Source: Hirundichthys speculiger
Lineage: Eukaryota; Chordata; Actinopteri; Beloniformes; Exocoetidae
Assembly: GCA_018398805.1 (NCBI GenBank)
Contig: JAGFBZ010002028.1
Span: forward strand, 62,001-126,000
Length of the DNA stretch: 64,000 nucleotides
Direction of reading: 5' to 3'
This document shows, one piece after another, positions 41,101 to 53,100 of the stretch; position 1 is the stretch's first letter; the number at the start of each line of letters is the position of its first letter. The notes beneath the pieces are model-generated. The model was not told the DNA's origin and did no database searches. It worked only from the letters and a program-made list of their open reading frames with translations. A program made the translations under genes and the position numbers.

Positions 41101-44100
41101 TACCAACCGCAAATTTATGTTCTGAACAACAAAAACAAAACTAAAGAGAGCATGAGTAATTTCAGAGCATGATCACAAACAAAAAAGCAGTGCCTCAAAA
41201 GAGCACTAATCCAGTGTTTAGAAAAACACCTGTAATGGAAGACCTGCATGGCCCAAATCTCTCCATCACATTCCCCTCCATGAAAGAGTGGCGGCCGTTT
41301 CAAAAGCATCGGGAGAGCGGTGTGATAAGATGCTGAACGTGCAAACAAAGTATTACACTGATAAAAATCCATCGAGGCTGCAAAGTACGAGCAGCATGAA
41401 ACAGTAGCTGCTGAGCCTTTAAACACCTCCTGCCTACAGGGCCCTTATTTAGAAAGCCTTTACTGGGTTTCTGATAATAGTTTGTACAATTACAGCAGTT
41501 TTGGTCAAAGCAGTGAGTAAAAACCTATTTTAGCACTTCAGGTAACCACAGGAAAAAGGAATAAAATAAAATCACTGCCATTATTTTTAATCACATTGCC
41601 ATTATACCGTTATTTTTAATGATCTGGACCCTGAGCTACATTCCTATTCAGTGATAAACATTATTTTATTTTATTTTTACAGTATGGTAAGAAATGATAA
41701 GTTTGATCAACAGGAAAAAGCTCTTCAGCAAACTTTGCTCTATCCAGGTATATATCAACAAAGCTTTTAAAAGTATATTTTCTGCTTTTGTGTCTCCACC
41801 AGAGTATAAATAACAGTTACTGCCTCTCACAGCAAATCAACCGTCCACTAAAAGCCTGTTTTCTTTTGTTCAGCTGAGAGTGGAGTGCAAACAATGACTC
41901 TTCACTCTGGACAGGAACAAGTGCACTCTACTCACTCCTGGGAGGTGAGGTGTTGTGTTTATGTTCCTGTAAAATATAGCAACATGCATTTTAAAAGGGC
42001 CGTGCACAGCCTGTTAAACACAGTGTGGACAGTGTGTGTGGCTGCCAAGAACTTCTCAGAGGTGAAGAAGGGAAGCATTTACAGAAATTAGATTACTCTG
42101 ACTGAAAAGTCGAGCAGCACTTATACAGAAAAGGCAACAGAGAGGCATCATGCAGCGCAGATGGGATGGGTTATGAAAGACAAATGTAAACAAAAACTTC
42201 TACATTTGCAACATGTGAATTGGTGTAACACTTATACTTCTGCAGGGGGCCTCTTAGTGGAGTGTATATGTTTGATCCAGTTAAGTTCAGTTCTTTCTCC
42301 AAGCACACAAACAACTTACAAGTCATAGAGCAGGTCTTCAAGAACAAAATCAAATGGGTGGAAGATGTATTACGTGACGTATTATGTTGCAGGATCATTT
42401 ATTAGAACAAAATGGTAAGAAAAACTACACACATCTTATACACAGAGGGTAGTCGCAGATACGTACTGCTAATCAAATTAACTTGATTAACTGATCGCCG
42501 GCAGACATGAAGACCAGAGATGTAAGCAGTTTGCTGTCCCCTTTCCTGTCTCTACTGCAAATAAAGGCCACTAGTGCCAAAAACAAACAAACAAAAAAAA
42601 AATATAAGAGACAAGACCATGTAAGGATCAAAGAAACTAATGACCTTAAGAGCTCCATCTCAGACTGTGGAGACCTTGGTTTGCACGTTAGGGACCTCTA
42701 TATACTCCATGATTTAGGACTGTCGCAGACGATAGGTCAACATCGTGAAAGCATCGTGGCGATATCTTTGGTCTTGGGTCAAAAACCGCTGTCCTATGTC
42801 CTTCAATGTGAGCAGTTTACCACAGCCATCACTGTGGTCTTGCTACCTAAAGACTAAATTCAGACTGAAATGACTTATTATTGTGACCTAGCATCAATCC
42901 AATGCTGGCCTCTTCTCCCTAACCATGACCAGGACCACATTCTTCTTCTTCACCACTTTTTTTTTTTTAAAGCATTTTGGCATCCATGAACGCTACAACA
43001 GAACAGTTTATTTTCATGTGTTGTTTACTGTCACCACATACTGATGATGGACTTCTCCATCCATCCCCGCATCTCCCCATCATTCATAGCCTACAATTCA
43101 AGAGGGCTCAATATACACTCTGCATATACCATTCTTGACATTGTACACTAGCGTTTCTTTGCAGTATACGACTCTAGAAATTGTGCAGTGTATATGAGCC
43201 CTTATTTTCAAAGTACATGACAGTTCAAGGACTGAACAACAGGCTTTTGGCCAGTGTCCAGTGTCCAGCTGTCTTTTGGACATCCTGTTAAAAAACAGAC
43301 AACCCACTTGGGTTTCAAAGTGTCAGATGAGCAGCAGAAAAATATAATTTGGGGAGAACAGTGCCATAAACTGCAATACAAAGAGTTTATTAAATAACGT
43401 GCTGCAGTGAAACTTGAATGATTGCTGTGTGAATGATCAGAAATCTAAAAAAGGCTGGCAGAGACAGACATTGAAGACGACAAGATAGCTGTTTGTAAAC
43501 TGAGTTGTGAAATTATGCTAATAAACTGATCAATTAAATAATATTAAAAAAGCTACAAGACTCCTTTGGACAGATTTTTTTTTTTTTTGTTTTGTTTTTA
43601 TAATGTGCAGTGCTAAGTTTGGAGAGAAGAAAAGAACACATATTAGCACAAGCACGCAATCAGGTGCTCTGGTAGAGCAGGGGAACATCTAAGGCATCCA
43701 GGGCAGCGGCCCCTTAAGGACTGGAGATCGACACCCCTGACCTACGTAATCTACGTAATCAGAGACGAGAACAAGTCTGTCATCATTTCACACAATTGGA
43801 GGTCAGAACCACCCTAAAAATGTCAACGCAGATCAATTAGACCTGGACTGATATTAACGTTCTATTGGACCCTGGTCCACAGCTGACTGCTGGAGGCGAA
43901 TTAGTATTAGAATCTTCTTCTGTGGTGACGATCACCTCCTTTATCTCCTCTGTTTGGTCTGAACTGTAATCTGGGCCACATTTCACACTTATGATTTTAA
44001 TTAGAGATAAATCAATACAATTTTTTCCCCTCTCGATACCGATTCTTGAGCTGTGGATATCGGCTGATACCGACTACCGATCTGAGTATGGTATAAAAAA

Positions 44101-47100
44101 AAAATGCCTGACTATAATATAATTATCATTGTTGTAAAACATGAATAAATACAGCAAATCCAAGCCATCTATGTCTATATTTATTTCCAAATAAGAACAG
44201 TATTAAACAGTATAGCATAATTAAAAAGTATTTCTTTTTGCTGGTAGTGTAACAGAAGTAACAAATAAATAAATCATTAAACATAAATTATTTGGTATCA
44301 GGTGGTGCCTGGACTCCCGTACTTGCCGATACCGATACCGGCATTTTTGGCAGAATCGGAGCAATTTCCGATACTGGTATCGGAATCGGAACAACTCTAA
44401 TTTTAATTTGGACGAAAGTGACATGTTTGAAAGAGTATATAGTTATGAGAGGTAGTTGGATTACAAGCTTGAAGCCACAGAACAAACTGACTACATAAAA
44501 GTCAAGGACAGAAGAGGAAGAACTCTCAGGTCCAACTGTGGTCAGAAGACTGACAAAGACCAGTGACTCCTTTCCACATCAGTTGCTTTCACAAACATCC
44601 TGTCATGCAGAAACATTTAATGTAACAGCACAAACAATGACAGCTAATGTCATTATCGCGCTCCATGAAAAACACACACACACAAATATGCCGCATACTG
44701 TTTAGTGCTTTATGCCTGAGCGCGCATGTATCCCTTCTCCACAAATGATTTCATTCGGTATTAAAGCAACACTAGCATGAAAATCAAACATCTGTTGTTT
44801 ATGCAGAATATTCAGACAGCACATAACCCACAGCATCACTTGCAGTGACTCAGGAAGAATATTAGCTCGGTGGACTTGTCACTCCTACCTGGCTTGTTTT
44901 AGTCCCTGGTCCACAGCTGACTGCCGGAGGCGAATTAGCATTCGAATGTTCTTCTGTGGTGGTGATGATCACCTCCTTTTATTTCCTCTACAGACCTCAC
45001 AAACCTCAAGCACCTGCAAGACTTCATCTCCCGCCTCCATCACAGCTGACGACTGCATCCAAAAAAAACCTCGTCTCCCAAACTTGACCTCAGTCCGGTT
45101 CACACAAATGTCCTGCCTGTACTAAGCCACTGTTTTCCTTACCCCGATCCATCCCAGAGTTTGATTTAGAGTGTGAATGACCTCACTGACTCTCCTGATC
45201 TACAATCCAGCCCCTCGCTTTATCCGTCTTTATATAGAAATATCTCCCATCATGCCTCGGGAGGTATTGTATGGGACTGTGTGCTCACTTGGCCCGTAAT
45301 GTACAGGGCTTTATGAAGAAAGACAAGAGAGCAAAGGAGCGTGGAGAGTGGGAGAGATGAAAAGGAGTTGGGAGGGGGGGATGAGGAAGCAATCACATGG
45401 GCTGTCCTGACTGCAGCTGGAGTGGAGAGGGGGATAAAAAGATTGATGGAGGGAGAGGGAGCGAGGGGAGAGATGACCAGAAGACCACAATGAACAAAAA
45501 TCTGAGCCCAGTCAGTGGGTTAAATAAATAACACAGCAATTAGGTGTCATCGCCGTCAACTTTAAGATGCCTTTTTCTTCCTACATTCCTTGTTCTCTCT
45601 TTCGCTCTCCATCCCCCTTTTCCCCTTAAGGCATCCTCTCTCATTCACCTCATTCTGTGCTTGACTCTTGCCTCAACACCACTCTCCATCCATTGCTTCT
45701 GACCCAGTGAACACTGGTATCGCTGGCATGGCCACATGTGTGTTTATGTGAGCACTTATGGGGAGGTAAAACACAACCTGTCTATTCAGCTAACTGGAGG
45801 CCCGTATCATCATTAGAATTCCAGGGATAATCGATTACGGATGTAACGATCTGCACGGATCACTCGTCAATCCACGTCACGTGAGCCACTGACTGATTTT
45901 TCTGACTGAATAAGTGGACCAGGTGTGCTTCGATGGTACGTGGTAGTGTCAAACATGCAAAGCAGGAGAAACTTAAAAGTTGCCAGTATGGGAGGACTTG
46001 CTTTTCTCGGAAAATGATCCGATGTGTTTGCTCAAAAACAACATGACTCTGCCTAGAGTTTTTTTTTTTGCCCATTCATGTGAGTTATATTTAATTTCCA
46101 GGTGATAATTTCCATGTGACATGTTGATGTTGGTCAGACACGTCCTGAAATGGACCAAACTTGGGTTTTGGCGTGTGCTGGGCCAGATGTGGCCCACATT
46201 TCATCAGCTACTCTTAAAATGGGATACAGCAAGAGGATTAGAAATGGCCCAAAGGCTCAAAGAAAATGAAAAATTGTTCCATGTCTGATGGATGTGTCCA
46301 GACTTTAGGCAGCTACATTGACCTTGACTGAACCATAAGTCAAAGCCAAATGTGGGCCAAAGTAAAACGCAGATACAGGCCAAGTTTGGGCCAAACATTT
46401 CCTTTCTATCTGGGTTGAACAGTAACAACGGAAGAACATGACAACAGTCCTTGACTTTTCACAGTGTTTCTGTTCCTACAAAGAAACTGTTTCAGAGGGT
46501 TCGTACATTTACATTAAAATATGATGAAGGATATTTGTGGTTATAAATTTGAACAATCAAAGCAGATCTTTACCAAATTAGAATTAATTGGTGTTTCCCA
46601 CCTCACACCTCCCCAAGGTCAAGTTCATTTTTTTAAATTTTATTTTCTATATTGCACCAGATCACAACAGAAGTCATTCCAGGTTATTTTTCCGATAGAA
46701 TAGGTTTGTTCCTTGTTCGTCTTACATTATGTACACGTCATTTCTGTCTCTACATCAGCCATTCCCAATCATTAGAATACCAAGGCCCAATTTGAAATGT
46801 GAAAAATCTCCGCAGGCCCACCGAAACCTTTAATCACAACTGTGATCAACAGACAGGACTAGAAGCTATGTTCTGACATTAATGTAAGGGGTCAACAAAA
46901 AAGGTGACACTTGTCATATTAAGTTAAGATGACGGTAGTATAACACTTAACTGGTTTGTTTTGTTACTTCATAATGTTTTTAAATTATGTTGTTAATATT
47001 TTACAGTAATTAAAAACATATTTTTAAAAGATCAAGGATTAAAAACATATTTGTTTAATTTTGACCTCTTCACGGCCCACCTGCAGTACCGCGACGGCCC

Positions 47101-50100
47101 ACCAGGGGGCCACGGCCCACACTTTGGGAATCACTGCTCTACATGTTTGTGCATTTACATTTGTTCCTCTGCTCTCTGTATCAGCTATCATTTTTAAAGC
47201 CTAAACTGAAGTCCTACAGATAGCAGGAAGTGCTGTGGTCCAGTTTTGAAGTAGCGGTCTGGGAAGCTCCGCCCACTCGGCTGTATTCATTAGAGATTAC
47301 CCCCAAAGGTTTCACGATCACGTGACAGTTGCGCTGGAGTCTGCTCCTTTAAAGATGTAAATCTCGCCATGTCTTTCTAGAACTATACATTTAAAAAGAA
47401 TGAGTGGTATCAAATAAATATATTGTATTATATTGACTGCTGCTGATATCCTTCAAAGAAACACATTTTGTTCTTACATCTGTCTCCTTGAAGTCAGTAA
47501 CTGTCAACTTACTGATAACAGCATAATGCCAGAAATTAATTTAAAATCATATTTCTATTTCTATCCTCCAAAATCTAGCGCAAAAAAAGTTATTTCCATC
47601 CGAAACAGCTAGCAGCCACAAAGACACATTCATGCTCAGCAGCAGGCCAACTGTGAAGCACTCACCAGGAAGAACGGATCCCAAACATGAACACAAGCTC
47701 TTTGCCGCTTCCAAGTTCTCGACATGGTTTTCTCTGTTTTTGCTCCTTAGACTCAGAGACGGTGAAACTACCTGCGTAGTGGTCGACTGAGGAATGCCAA
47801 GTGTTACACTGCTCTTACCGTACGCTCCACGTACGACATTCAGCTCTAGTTGGCAAACAGCTGAGACCACAAAGCAGCTGAGCTTAATTGGATGGACTGT
47901 GCTGTGGGGAGGGTGGGAGGATGGTAAAATAGTGGGAGGAAGAGAGTTATGAGTTTGGGGATTCAAGAGAAGATGGGGAAGTAGAGAAGAGTTCACTTTA
48001 TAGAGCTAGCCACTTCAATATTTCATGGGGAAGATGTTCCTCTAACTGCACAGTTGCTTCTTCAGTGAGGATGGAAAACAGCAGCAACATGTTATATGTG
48101 CGAAACATTGGAAGCATTTGGATGTTAAGCTTTAGAACAGGGGTGTCGCAACACACCTGATTCTAACGAATGGCTCACCAAGTCTGTTAACGACCCGCTC
48201 ATTTGAATCAGGTGTGTTGTGGCAGGGAACCGTCCAAGACATGCAGGACAGCGGTCCTCCAGGACTGGGTTCTGCTTTTGGAAACATTACAGGACTTCAA
48301 TGTGAAAACATCACAAGGCATTAACTGCCCTTAATTTGGCTTTAAGCTGTAAAAGTTATGTAATCAAATGCAAGCCATGCAAATAAACACATTCAAGTGC
48401 ATTTCAAGCCAAATTACCTCTCGCTGTTACTCTGCCAGAATGTGCCTGATCTCTGCACAAATGTTTACACAAGCAGTTGCAGGACCCAAACATCAAGGTT
48501 CACGCAATGTTCAGCTTTTTTGTTCCTAAACTGCACATACAAATCAACAAAATGCACCCAGCTGTACGTTCTCTCACCACAGACTGGGAAAAGGAAGCTG
48601 CTAATTCTCACATGCTTTCTTGTGGAAAGGTATTACATTCCTCCTGTTCGACACCTCGTACAACACCGCTGAAGCTGCCAAGCTGCATGATCTCGAGCGG
48701 CTCCAAACTACCTACTAACTACAACTACCTGTAACTTCAACGTTCATTTACATACAATGATAACAAGATGAAATGACTCAGTAGCCCACATGATTCATCA
48801 GATATACTCACTTCCATCGTCATCAGCAGAAATCCAGCCAGTTGTGCAGAGCACATGTGGACGAGCCACAGACTGATGACACATTGAACCATCTACAGAA
48901 TCTGCTGCTGAAGAAGCTTTCTGAGGTGCACTTTTGATGCTCTCACATTAGCATACACCCTGGAGCTTTGGACTGGTTTGTGAAACTGGAGCAACCAGCT
49001 AGAAGAGGTCTGTTCAAACACATCATGCAATCAAGATAATATCAGCTGTTTTCGTCCTTGATCTACTGGCATCGTCCACAGAATAACGTCCAAGAAGTGA
49101 TCACAGTTGCACTCTCACATTCCTCTGCCTTTATTCCCGAGATCCCTCTTTCCTTGAGGCCGGAAACACTAACCGCTTTCACACGGAGATCGCAGTATAA
49201 AGACATATTCTGCCTCCTCTCTCCACCTGTACATTCACAGTGATCCCACAGAGGTGCAACATTTCCTCGGCCAGTGTGTCCTTTCACAAAGCATCACGGC
49301 GTCGCGCATCCTGGAGACGGTCCCTTTCCTCAGATTTGAGGCCCACAGTTAACAACAAGTCACTCATGTATCTGGTTACTGACTGCTTTATTTAGGTGGC
49401 ACTGAATAAAACACGTGCTGAAAAACAACAGCAATGAAAAATGAAAAGAGCTTCTACCCAGATGCTCCCGTAGGACACACACAGCAGTGTTGGCCTCAGT
49501 TACCCCGTAGCTGCTCGCATTTGCGATACTCCCGTAGCTGAAGGATGGAGCTTCTGTGGGAGGGAGATGCTGGAGATGCTCAGTTCCTGCCTCTCTGACC
49601 ACCATGGTCAAAAAACTGGTGGTATGTTTTTTGTTTTTTTTCTTCCCACTGCATCTTTCAAGGCCGTCTACACCACTGGCAGGTATGGGGAGAGTGTAAT
49701 AAGGCCACTGAGGGGCTACTGTGGCTTAACGTCCATGATTCCTTAGATAAGTTCATGACAGGATCAGTAAAACAAATCTTGCCTTTCTTCTCTAAGCAAG
49801 CTCATCTGCTGAGTAAATCTGTTTCTCGACACATGCCTCAGTGCGATAGGACTCATCCACAGCTGTAGAAATTGCATTTGACCATTTTCAACTCCGCACT
49901 CATGTTTAAGCACAAGAACAACTTTGCACTACTCTCATTAGTGCTGGGTGATTTTATTGATTCTGCGATATATACCGATATTTTATTTCCCCAGAGAGTA
50001 TCGATTTTTCCACTGTGGGTATCGATATTTTAAGCTCCCTTCAAAACCTCCGTGTCCCGCACGGGTGCTCTTCCTGCAAAGTGCAGGAACAGCCATTAAG

Positions 50101-53100
50101 TCCGCCAGCCTCTAGTGTCGCTGTAGAGCGTTTCTAACAGGGTATCCAGAAGCAGCTTCTTTCTCTTCAGCTACAGCTGAGCCAGTCAGGAGAATGGCGG
50201 CGAGTATAAATCCAGCACCTGCGTGCTTAAAAGCAGATGTGTGGGAGCAGTTCGGGTTTAAAAAAGAAAAAGGAAAGTGAAGATTTAGACAAACGTATGG
50301 CGGTTTGCAAGCTGTGTCACACAAACGTGAAGTATTCTGGAAATACCACCAACCTGCGAGGCGAGCCCACCTGAAACGTCACTACCCGGACAAGGTAATG
50401 CTAACTGAGAGCTAGCCAAACTTTATTTGTCAGGATTTCAGACCATTTTCCATGGTGGAAAACGCCGGCTTTAAGGGCTGTGTATACTCTCGCGGCAATG
50501 CGTCACAGTTATCTTGTCGCTGGTATGCCGCAGTTACTTTTTGATTTATACTCAATTTTGACGCGCGGTCTCCGCTATGTTATTCCACGCGACAACGCAA
50601 AAGGGACAGACACGAACTAGCTAAACTTACTAAACGTATCTCTTGCATTTTTCCACTTCCTCACCATCTCGGCCGTATCCAGATCCACATTCATCGCTAT
50701 CTCCCTCCATGAATTACTAGAATATGTGCTGTCTTTGTAGTGTGGAGAACCAGAATCGTACAGATGTGGGTACTTCCTCATTTCTTCGATGACGCGTTCT
50801 TTTCTACGCAGATGTAGAATTGACCAATCAGAGGCCTCCTTTCTCTCCTGTCTGTGGTCACCTACCTTTCAGTTCAATTAATTCAAACAAAGTCATTGGA
50901 ACACTCACATGACGTCACCAAAATCACTTTATCCCTTTAAAATCTTTCCGATAATGATATAAATGTATCTTAAGACAAATATTGATATATATCATATCGA
51001 GAGCTGAGTATCATGACGTATCGTATCGCGAGATTAGTGTATCACTACAGCCCTAGCTCTCATTGTATCACCATCATTTGTGGTGAAAAGGCATCAGTCA
51101 GCAAGTGATACAATAGATGTACTCTCTGAAGAATAGTGTCATTCCCTGTAATTCCATTAAACACAATTAATTGTCCAACAACAAACCAACATAGCTCTAT
51201 GTTTAACAGCAACCTTTGAGGCACTTCACCCTCACTTTTGATTTTTGAAGATCCAGTAACCGTAACATGATTTTTCAATCTTTAAATCTTATTTTGGCAA
51301 CCTCTGCGCAGAGAAACCCAAGCGCACACCCTGGGGCCCCAGAATCAGAACAACCATAATAGATAACAGGACAGTGGTTGTGAGTGTGTGATGCATTCTC
51401 ATTCCTGGAAATTCTCCCGAGTGCCACCTTCGATTGTACACTTTGCACAGTGGAGCAGACTGGGTTAAAGTTTCAGTGATGTCAAATAATGTTTAATCCC
51501 ACAGATTACCTCTGGTAGTAACGTCTAGAAGATGTAAAAATAGTAGTGCGCGTGCAAAAATGGCTACAGGAGTGTTTTTATGAGGAAAGCTATCCATATA
51601 ATCCTCAATTTAAAGGAATATTTTGACATTTTGGGAAATACAGTGATCCTTTGCCAATTCGCAGTTTAAGTTCCACGGTTTAGTTATTTGCAGATTTTTT
51701 CAGAAATATATAATATAATTTAAAAAAAATTCAAAAATCACGGAAACATCACAGGATGTTGTGTGTGTTTTCTCTCACAGTGAAGAAATGCTGTGAGCCA
51801 GCCTGGCCCTTTTAAGAAGGTAGCCTTATGGGTAATGGTGTGGCCTTATGGGTAATGTAGTGTGTGTGTCGTGGGACAGCAGAAGAAAACGGGGTTAGAT
51901 GAAAAGTGTAGTGAGCATCAACAGCAGCCCAGCGTGTATAGATTTACATTCTCTGTTAACCAACAGGAGCCCAACAATACAACCTGTGTGATGTTACAAG
52001 TTCCTGCAGTGCCAGAATAAAGTGCTCGTTCCATGCAGAGAAAACCGGACTTTTTGTTTTGTTGTTGTTAGCGTGTTAGCTGCAAATTACGAGCCAAAAA
52101 TAGCACAATACCAGCAGTTTGTTTACTACGGTTCAGAGACCAGAGGCTGGTCCCCATTAACCGCGAAAAATAAGGGATCACTGTACAGATGTTCACTTTC
52201 CCATCAAGAGTTAAATGAGTGATAAAACTCTCATTCCGCATGAAAGATGAGCAGAGATAAAACGCAAGTGCAATTAAAAAAGAAGTAGTTTCCAAAATAG
52301 TCAAATGTACAAATTCCATCTACAAATGCAGCACAACATTGCTGTGATATCCCATCTCCCATCTGATGAATATTTACTGGCAAGCCTTAGAATTAACATA
52401 CACAAACATCTCTCATCAGCAGGCAAATCCTCTTAACAATTTCTGCCTGATTTGGTGCTCAACTCCATCTCACATTGACATGTAAAACAACCCCTCTTCT
52501 TTGAAAACTCCTGCAGTGAGGCAGAACAGACAGAGCCATGAGAAACCTCTCTGCTGGATTGTGAGGACATCCCTGCCTTCAGCAAAGTGGTGCTCCGTCA
52601 GCCAAGGCTCTGATTAAGCCCCAGCAGCGGGGTAATGAGCGCAGCGCTGCACCGTGAGACTCAGAGGCGAGAATGACGCATGCAAACAGAAAAACATTCA
52701 CATACGGGAGCATATGTGAGTCTTAGACCCCGGCGCACAAGCACGCACAGACACACAAGGATTTGTGCTGAGCCTGGCTCTCAGTAGAATTGGAAGCCCT
52801 GATTACTCGTACTAAAGCCAAACCCTCTGCACCCTGTCAGCAGCACCGCTGCAGGCCACGGCATGAATAAGACATGAAGAGCAAAACACGGAGGACGGCT
52901 GCGCTTTGTGGCAAATCCTGACATGCGTTAAAATTAGACACTGTGCGCAGACACAGAAACACAGTCACACATCCCGAGTCTACTACAGAGTATTGCCACA
53001 AGAGAAAGCGAGTGCCAAGTAGGTCAGTAAATTATGGCGGATCGTCTCTCCCTGTATGCCGTTTTCCTCCAGTCACTTAAGTTGATCGCTTGATGAAGGA

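Larger units (their letters stand above)
49939..51055 (+). mobile_element. hAT element, 1,117 bp, with relic BED exon and reverse MADF fragment
   Basis: Ends TAGTGCTGGGTGAT and ATCACTACAGCCCTA. Flanks ACTCTCAT (49931-49938) and GCTCTCAT (51056-51063), 7 of 8 identical. Carries a BED zinc-finger relic on the plus strand at 50194-50394 and a MADF fragment on the minus strand at 50486-50837. In vangl1 intron 2. Confidence 0.87.

Noticed and set aside
45830..45880. Another hAT end (GGATGTAACGATCTGCACGG)
   Set aside because: Only one short end-like motif, no partner end and no target duplication found.
47547..47996. Open frame of 149 codons on the minus strand
   Set aside because: Ser/Pro/His-rich with no domain or family resemblance, no neighbouring exons; treated as chance.
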